From: Cupriavidus sp. D384 | GTDB lineage: Bacteria > Pseudomonadota > Gammaproteobacteria > Burkholderiales > Burkholderiaceae | DNA: 64,000 nucleotides | Assembly (NCBI RefSeq): GCF_001652915.1 | Contig: NZ_BBQI01000093.1 | Span: forward strand, 1-64,000 | Direction: 5' to 3' | Part shown: positions 59,179 to 64,000 of the stretch, piece after piece | How positions within the stretch are numbered: position 1 is the first letter of the stretch | Layout: each line of letters starts with the position of its first letter | Notes under the pieces: model-generated | The model's input: the letters and a program-made list of their open reading frames with translations, nothing else | The model's database searches: none | What the model was told of the DNA's origin: nothing | Position numbers and translations under genes: made by a program

Positions 59179-60873
59179 TTACTGGTTGTCCTGGCCCAGC
59201 TTGGCCTTCAGCAGCGCGCCCAGGTTGGTCGTGCCAGCCGTGCCGGTGTCAGCCTGGAACTTCTGCATCGCTTCTTGCTGCTCTGCGCTGTCCTTGGCCT
59301 TGATCGACAGGTTGATGTTGCGCGACTTGCGGTCGACGTTCACCACCAGGGCGGTGATCTGCTCGCCTTCCTTCAGCACGTTGCGGGCGTCTTCCACGCG
59401 GTCAGCGGAGATTTCCGATGCACGCAGGTAGCCTTCCACGTCGTCAGCCAGTTGCACCACGGCGCCCTTGGCATCAACAGCCTTGATCGTGCCGTTGACG
59501 AGCGAACCCTTGTCGTTGGCCGAGATGAAGTTGTTGAACGGATCGCCCGACAGCTGCTTGATGCCCAGCGAGATGCGTTCCTTGTCGACGTCGATGCCCA
59601 GGACGACAGCTTCCACTTCGTCGCCCTTCTTGTACTTGCGCACGGCTTCTTCGCCCGACTCTTGCCACGACAGGTCCGACAGGTGAACCAGGCCGTCGAT
59701 GCCGCCCGGCAGACCGATGAACACGCCGAAGTCGGTGATCGACTTGATCTGGCCCGTCAGCTTGTCGCCCTTCTTGTGGTTGCGGCTGAAATCGTCCCAC
59801 GGATTGGCCTTGCACTGCTTCATGCCCAGGCTGATACGACGCTTGTCTTCGTCGATATCCAGAACCATGACTTCCACTTCGTCGCCCAGCTGGACAACCT
59901 TCGAAGGAGCCACGTTCTTGTTGGTCCAGTCCATTTCCGACACGTGGACCAGGCCTTCGATACCGGCTTCGATTTCCACGAATGCGCCGTAGTCGGTCAG
60001 GTTGGTCACCTTGCCGAACAGACGCGTGCCTTGCGGGTAGCGGCGCGAGATGCCCACCCACGGATCTTCGCCCAGTTGCTTCACGCCCAGCGAGACGCGG
60101 TTCTTTTCCTGGTCGAACTTGAGGATCTTGGCGGTGATTTCCTGGCCAACCGACAGCACTTCGCTCGGGTGACGCACACGACGCCATGCCAGGTCGGTGA
60201 TGTGCAGCAGGCCGTCGATACCACCCAGGTCCACGAACGCGCCGTAGTCGGTGATGTTCTTGACGATACCGTTGACGATCGCGCCTTCCTTCAGCGTTTC
60301 CATCAGCTTCTGACGCTCTTCGCCCAGCGTGGCTTCCACCACGGCGCGACGCGACAGCACGACGTTGTTACGCTTGCGGTCGAGCTTGATGACCTTGAAT
60401 TCCAGGGTCTTGCCTTCGTACGGCGTGGTGTCCTTGATCGGACGCACGTCGACGAGCGAACCGGGCAGGAAGGCACGGATGCCGTTGACCATGACGGTCA
60501 GGCCGCCCTTGACCTTGCCGGTCACGGTACCCGAGATGATCTCGCCGTCTTCCAGCGCCTTCTCGAGGTTCAGCCACGATGCCAGGCGCTTGGCCTTGTC
60601 GCGGGAGAGGATGGTGTCGCCATAGCCGTTCTCGAGCGCGTCGATGGCCACGGACACGTAGTCGCCGGCCTGCACTTCGAGTTCGCCCTGGTCGTTCAGG
60701 AACTCCTCCACCGGCACAAACGCCTCGGACTTGAGGCCGGCGTTGACGACCACGAAGTTGTGGTCGATGCGCACGACTTCAGCGGAAATCACTTCGCCAG
60801 CCTTCATATTGGAGCGGGCGATCGATTCCTCGAACAGTGCGGCAAAGGATTCGTTGGTTTGCAGGTCGGACAT
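59179..60873 (-). CDS. rpsA: 30S ribosomal protein S1
   Basis: A 564-aa S1 protein with six S1 (OB-fold) domains that bind mRNA and help translation initiation. The N-terminus MSDLQTNESFAALFEESIARSNMKAGEVISAEVVRIDHNF is standard. Repeats such as GAIVNGIVKNITDYGAFVDLGGIDGLLHITDLAW, LFGKVTNLTDYGAFVEIEAGIEGLVHVSEMDW and LTGQIKSITDFGVFIGLPGGIDGLVHLSDLSW are clear. An open frame extends 21 codons upstream, but the family start is at 60873. It lies between cmk and ihfB. Confidence 0.97.
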   Translation of the reverse strand: MSDLQTNESFAALFEESIARSNMKAGEVISAEVVRIDHNFVVVNAGLKSEAFVPVEEFLNDQGELEVQAGDYVSVAIDALENGYGDTILSRDKAKRLASWLNLEKALEDGEIISGTVTGKVKGGLTVMVNGIRAFLPGSLVDVRPIKDTTPYEGKTLEFKVIKLDRKRNNVVLSRRAVVEATLGEERQKLMETLKEGAIVNGIVKNITDYGAFVDLGGIDGLLHITDLAWRRVRHPSEVLSVGQEITAKILKFDQEKNRVSLGVKQLGEDPWVGISRRYPQGTRLFGKVTNLTDYGAFVEIEAGIEGLVHVSEMDWTNKNVAPSKVVQLGDEVEVMVLDIDEDKRRISLGMKQCKANPWDDFSRNHKKGDKLTGQIKSITDFGVFIGLPGGIDGLVHLSDLSWQESGEEAVRKYKKGDEVEAVVLGIDVDKERISLGIKQLSGDPFNNFISANDKGSLVNGTIKAVDAKGAVVQLADDVEGYLRASEISADRVEDARNVLKEGEQITALVVNVDRKSRNINLSIKAKDSAEQQEAMQKFQADTGTAGTTNLGALLKAKLGQDNQ

Positions 60874-61015
60874 AAACGTAAAGTAGCAATCCGCAGTACG
60901 TTGGCCGGCGCGACTATCGCGCACAGTCTGCCTCACGCAGCGGGGTCAGGTTGATCACCTGTGCTGGACGGGTTGGGTTCCGGCACAGGCCCAGGTCGGC
61001 GCCTCGTGGTTTTAC

Positions 61016-61675
61016 TCACCGCACCGCGGCGAACCACTCCAGCACCTGCGCCACCGCCTCGTCCACCGTCATTTCGGAGGTGTCCAGGCGTTGCGCGTCT
61101 TCTGCGGGACGCAACGGTGCGGCGGCACGGGAACGGTCCCGCGCGTCGCGCGCCTCGAGGTCACGCAAAAGGTCTTCGATATTAGCAGAAATTCCCTTAT
61201 CAATCAATTGTTTATAGCGCCTGCGGGCGCGCGCCTCGACACTCGCGGTCAGGAACACCTTGAGGCGGGCCTCCGGGAAGATCACGGTGCCCATGTCGCG
61301 GCCGTCCGCCACCAGTCCCGGCAGCTTGCGAAAGCCCCGCTGAAGTGCCGTCAGCGCATCACGAACGGGCTGATGAACGGCCAGCGCCGACGCCCGGTTG
61401 CCGATCGCCTCCTGGCGGATCAACTGACTGACCTCTTCGCCTTGGAGCCAGACCCGGTCCGGGCCGAACTTCACATCGAGGCGCAGGGCGATCTTTGCAA
61501 GGGTATCGACATCGCCAATATCCACGTCGGCACGGTCGCTGGCCAGCGCCACCAGCCGATACAGCGCACCGCTGTCCAGCAGATGAAAGCCCAGGGCATC
61601 TGCCACCTTGTGCGCCACCGTACCCTTGCCGGATGCAGTTGGCCCATCTATGGTGATGACGTCAATGATAGTCAT
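61016..61675 (-). CDS. cmk: Cytidylate kinase
   Basis: A 219-aa (d)CMP kinase. The P-loop is ITIDGPTASGKGTVAHKVAD, the CMP-binding region GALYRLVALASDRAD, and the lid and NMP motif VADGRDMGTVIFPEARLKVFLTASVEARARRRYKQL. It phosphorylates CMP and dCMP with ATP. It precedes rpsA (142 bp), the usual order. The small DUF2061 gene in the opposite direction separates it from aroA, so it must have its own promoter in the AT-rich segment 61676-61740. Confidence 0.94.
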   Translation of the reverse strand: MTIIDVITIDGPTASGKGTVAHKVADALGFHLLDSGALYRLVALASDRADVDIGDVDTLAKIALRLDVKFGPDRVWLQGEEVSQLIRQEAIGNRASALAVHQPVRDALTALQRGFRKLPGLVADGRDMGTVIFPEARLKVFLTASVEARARRRYKQLIDKGISANIEDLLRDLEARDARDRSRAAAPLRPAEDAQRLDTSEMTVDEAVAQVLEWFAAVR

Positions 61676-61825
61676 TCTTAATTGATTAGCTTGAAACTAT
61701 TGATTTTCGACTTCGATTGGGAGTCGTTATCATTCCATCCATGGTTGCGCGGCCGCAGCGTTCGCGCTCCCCACAAAAGGCGCTGCGCGACCATTTCAAC
61801 TTTTTTCGACACGAGGCAATTCACC

Positions 61826-62062
61826 ATGGCCAAAACCCTGACCTTCGGCATCATGCACCTGGGCATCGCATTCAGCGTGACCTATGCGCTGACCGGCAGC
61901 CTGGCCATCAGCGGTGCCATTACATTCATCGAACCGGCCGTCAACACGGTGGCCCACTACTTCTTCGACAAATACTGGGACCGCCGTGAACGTCGTGGAA
62001 ATCACGCAGGGGCCGAAGCCGGCCCCGAAGCACCGGCGGCGCCCCGCCTGGCCGCCGCCTGA
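61826..62062 (+). CDS. DUF2061 family small membrane protein
   Basis: A 78-aa protein with two hydrophobic segments: TLTFGIMHLGIAFSVTYALTG and LAISGAITFIEPAVNTVAHYFF. The EPAVNTVAHYFFDKYWDR motif is the hallmark of DUF2061. The function is unknown; members are small predicted inner-membrane proteins. The ATG at 61826 follows CGAGGCAA. It runs against the flanking cmk and aroA genes and interrupts an otherwise co-directional gene block. Confidence 0.85.
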   Translation: MAKTLTFGIMHLGIAFSVTYALTGSLAISGAITFIEPAVNTVAHYFFDKYWDRRERRGNHAGAEAGPEAPAAPRLAAA

Positions 62063-62089
62063 AAACTGCTATTGAACCGGAGTGACCGC

Positions 62090-63400
62090 TTACCGCGCTA
62101 CCCCGGCAAACACCGAGAAATACTCAGGGAATGTCTTCGCCACGCAGCCCGGCTCGTTGATGCGCACCGGCAGCGGCCCGAAAGCGGCGAGCGAGAAACA
62201 CATGGCCATCCGGTGATCATCATAGGTGCCAATGCCATCGGCCGGAGTCTGCCAGGCGCCGGGCGCAGGAGGCGTCACTTTCAGATAGTCCGCCCCCTCT
62301 TCCACTGCGGCACCCAATTTGCGCAGTTCCGCCGCCATGGCGGCAATACGATCCGTTTCCTTGACGCGCCAGCTGGCGATATTGGTCAGCGTGGTCGTGC
62401 CTTCCGCAAACAGCGCCGCCACGGCCAGTGTCATCGCGGCGTCGGGAATGTGGTTGCAGTCGAGTTCGATACCATTGAGCCGGCCATCGTCGCGCTCGGT
62501 GCCGCGCACCTCGATCCAGTTGTCGCCGGCCATTACGTTGGCGCCCATGCGGTTCAGCGCATCGGCAAACCGCACATCGCCCTGGATGCTCGACAGGCCC
62601 ACGCCTTCCACCCGCACCGGCCCACCGCCGATTGCGCCGGCAGCCAGGAAGTACGACGCGGTCGAAGCATCGCCTTCGACATAGATCTCGCCCGGCGACC
62701 GGTACTGCGCGCCGGCCGGCAGGATGAAGCGCTCCCAGCCCTGGCGCTCGACCACGATGCCGAAGCGGGCCAGCAGGTTCAGCGTGATCTCGACATAAGG
62801 CTTCGAGATCAGTTCGCCCACCACTTCGATTTCGATCCGGCCCGAAGGCGCCGACGCCATCGGCAGTGCCATCAGCAGCGCCGTGAGAAACTGGCTCGAT
62901 ACATCGCCGCGCACGCGGATCGGCGTATCGATACGGATCTGCGCTGGATTGATCTGCAGGGGCGGATAGCCGGGCGTGCCCAGGTATTCGATGGCGGCGC
63001 CCACCTGCAGCAGGCCGTCCACCAGATCGCCAATCGGCCGCTCATGCATGCGCGGCACGCCGCTGAGCCTGTAGGTACCGCCCTGCAGCGCCAGCGCCGC
63101 CGTCAGCGGGCGAATCGCCGTGCCGGCATTGCCCATGAACAGGTCGGCGGCCTTGTTCGGAAAATTGCCACCCACGCCGGTCACGATGCAATCACCACCG
63201 TCGCGGCGCCAGGACACGCCCAGCACTTTCAGCGCTTCAAGCATGACTTGGGTATCGTCGGAATCGAGCAGATCGCGTACGCGGGTCTCGCCGGTTGCCA
63301 GTGCGGACAGCAGCAGCACGCGGTTGGAGATGCTCTTCGAGCCGGGCAGGCGTACCGTGCCGGATGCGCGGGTCAGGGGGCCGAGGGTCAGATGTTCCAT
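62090..63400 (-). CDS. aroA: 3-phosphoshikimate 1-carboxyvinyltransferase (EPSP synthase)
   Basis: A 436-aa EPSP synthase, sixth step of the shikimate pathway. Shikimate-3-phosphate and PEP contacts are seen in VRLPGSKSISNRVLLLSALA and LFMGNAGTAIRPLTAALAL, with VPRMHERPIGDLVDGL, and the C-terminal NHIPDAAMTLAVAALFAEG and VKETDRIAAMAAELRKLG. The GNAGTAIRPL stretch has the class I form (Gly96, Thr97 and Pro101-equivalents kept). It lies 45 bp after the tyrA gene, with which it probably shares a transcript. Confidence 0.96.
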   Translation of the reverse strand: MEHLTLGPLTRASGTVRLPGSKSISNRVLLLSALATGETRVRDLLDSDDTQVMLEALKVLGVSWRRDGGDCIVTGVGGNFPNKAADLFMGNAGTAIRPLTAALALQGGTYRLSGVPRMHERPIGDLVDGLLQVGAAIEYLGTPGYPPLQINPAQIRIDTPIRVRGDVSSQFLTALLMALPMASAPSGRIEIEVVGELISKPYVEITLNLLARFGIVVERQGWERFILPAGAQYRSPGEIYVEGDASTASYFLAAGAIGGGPVRVEGVGLSSIQGDVRFADALNRMGANVMAGDNWIEVRGTERDDGRLNGIELDCNHIPDAAMTLAVAALFAEGTTTLTNIASWRVKETDRIAAMAAELRKLGAAVEEGADYLKVTPPAPGAWQTPADGIGTYDDHRMAMCFSLAAFGPLPVRINEPGCVAKTFPEYFSVFAGVAR

Positions 63401-63445
63401 GGTCTTGGCAGCGTAGGCGCGGCGCCCGGGGAAGGCGCCACGACT

Positions 63446-64000
63446 TCAGGGTTCTACGTTATGGGTGGCGGCACGTGCCGCGCCCCACTTCAGGCGCGTG
63501 TCGCTGGCGCGAGCGAAGATCCGCTCCAAGGCAGCACCGTCTCCGGCCTTGATCTGCGCCTTCAGGTGACCAAGCACGGCTTCATACGTGTTGATCTCGC
63601 GCAGCAGCGCCTCCTTGTTGGCGATGCAGATGTCGCGCCACATCTCGGGCGACGACGCGGCAATGCGCGTGAAATCGCGAAAACCGCCGCCCGCGAAGTC
63701 GAGCTTCAGTGCCGCATCCTCGGCATTGGCCACCTGCGCCACCAGCGCATACGACAGCACGTGCGGCAGGTGGCTGACCGAGGCAAACACGGCGTCATGC
63801 TGCACGGCCGACATCACGTGGACATTCGCGCCGGCCGATTCCCACATGGCCCGCACCGCCGCCACGTCCGCGCGGCTGTTTTCCTGCAGCGGGCACATCA
63901 CCACCTTCTTGTCCAGATAGAGGTCGTTCAGCGCGGCTTCCACGCCGTGGAGTTCACGGCCGGCAATCGGGTGCGCGGGCACGAACTGCGCCACCTTGTC
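63446..64000 (-). CDS. tyrA: Prephenate dehydrogenase, 3' part (runs off the right edge)
   Basis: The C-terminal 180 or so residues of a TyrA-type prephenate or arogenate dehydrogenase, which forms 4-hydroxyphenylpyruvate (or tyrosine) with NAD(P)+. The visible part starts near VAQFVPAHPIAGRELHGVEA, where the active-site His and Gly lie, then LYLDKKVVMCPL, HDAVFASVSHLPHVLSYALV and FRDFTRIAASSPEMWRDI. The N-terminal Rossmann domain lies outside the window; the ATG-like codon at 63994 is internal. The gene pairs with aroA in aromatic amino acid synthesis. Confidence 0.93.
   Translation of the reverse strand, partial: DKVAQFVPAHPIAGRELHGVEAALNDLYLDKKVVMCPLQENSRADVAAVRAMWESAGANVHVMSAVQHDAVFASVSHLPHVLSYALVAQVANAEDAALKLDFAGGGFRDFTRIAASSPEMWRDICIANKEALLREINTYEAVLGHLKAQIKAGDGAALERIFARASDTRLKWGAARAATHNVEP

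Noticed and set aside
58516..60954. An 812-codon open frame on the + strand
   Set aside because: It is antisense to ihfB and rpsA, with repeats that merely mirror the S1 domains.

Overview
The window looks like a chromosomal segment of a betaproteobacterium of the Burkholderiaceae, most likely Cupriavidus or a close Ralstonia-like relative. This is inferred from the gene order on the right (tyrA-aroA-cmk-rpsA-ihfB-lapA-lapB-ugd-hldA-hldD, comEA, cysM, mltB, metNIQ, etfBA), the high GC of those genes, and the many Bug-type (TctC) solute receptors on the left. No rRNA, tRNA or CRISPR array was recognised.

Bases 1 to about 22,900 form a catabolic region of small clusters, each with its own regulator. 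Cluster A (1-6,971) has an enoyl-CoA hydratase-like protein, a LysR regulator, a VOC protein, a class III CoA-transferase, a Bug receptor, a 2-keto-4-pentenoate hydratase-like protein and an alpha/beta hydrolase divergent from a TetR regulator across a double palindromic operator. Cluster B (7,216-14,094) has three more Bug receptors, an SMP-30 lactonase-like protein, a LysR regulator and a split AtuA-like pair. Cluster C (14,796-22,869) has an enolase-superfamily sugar-acid dehydratase/cycloisomerase, two MFS transporters, a LysR regulator, a fifth Bug receptor, a D-2-hydroxyacid dehydrogenase and a COG3618-type amidohydrolase. Cluster C resembles the cycloisomerase plus lactone-isomerase logic of aldarate/uronate breakdown. 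No tctA/tctB membrane genes accompany the five Bug receptors.

Bases 22,900 to about 39,150 are an accessory stretch of orphan and decayed genes: one intact HAD-like gene with two broken copies, an intact H-NS-like gene (a broken copy lies at 14.3 kb), a RES-domain protein with a zinc ribbon, a membrane zinc-ribbon protein, a regulator/HipA-loop/phosphatase trio, and several unknowns. It ends in an AT-richer block of four overlapping genes: three tyrosine-recombinase-like proteins (471, 610 and 756 aa) and a small coiled-coil protein.

The right edge of the accessory DNA is visible. A PA0069-family radical SAM gene, still preceded by a near-consensus LexA box, is cut at about 39,151 inside the codons for its NPYRGCEHGC motif. 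A perfect 10-bp inverted repeat sits on the junction. The missing 3' part of this gene is not in the window, so the inserted DNA either extends beyond the left edge or has lost its other end.

Bases 39,494-64,000 are core genome: an Lrp-type regulator divergent from dadA, acyl-CoA dehydrogenase with etfBA, metNIQ, a deacetylase-like gene, mltB, cysM, a uracil/xanthine permease, comEA-like, heptose and UDP-glucuronate genes, lapAB, ihfB, rpsA, cmk, aroA and the 3' part of tyrA, which runs off the right edge.
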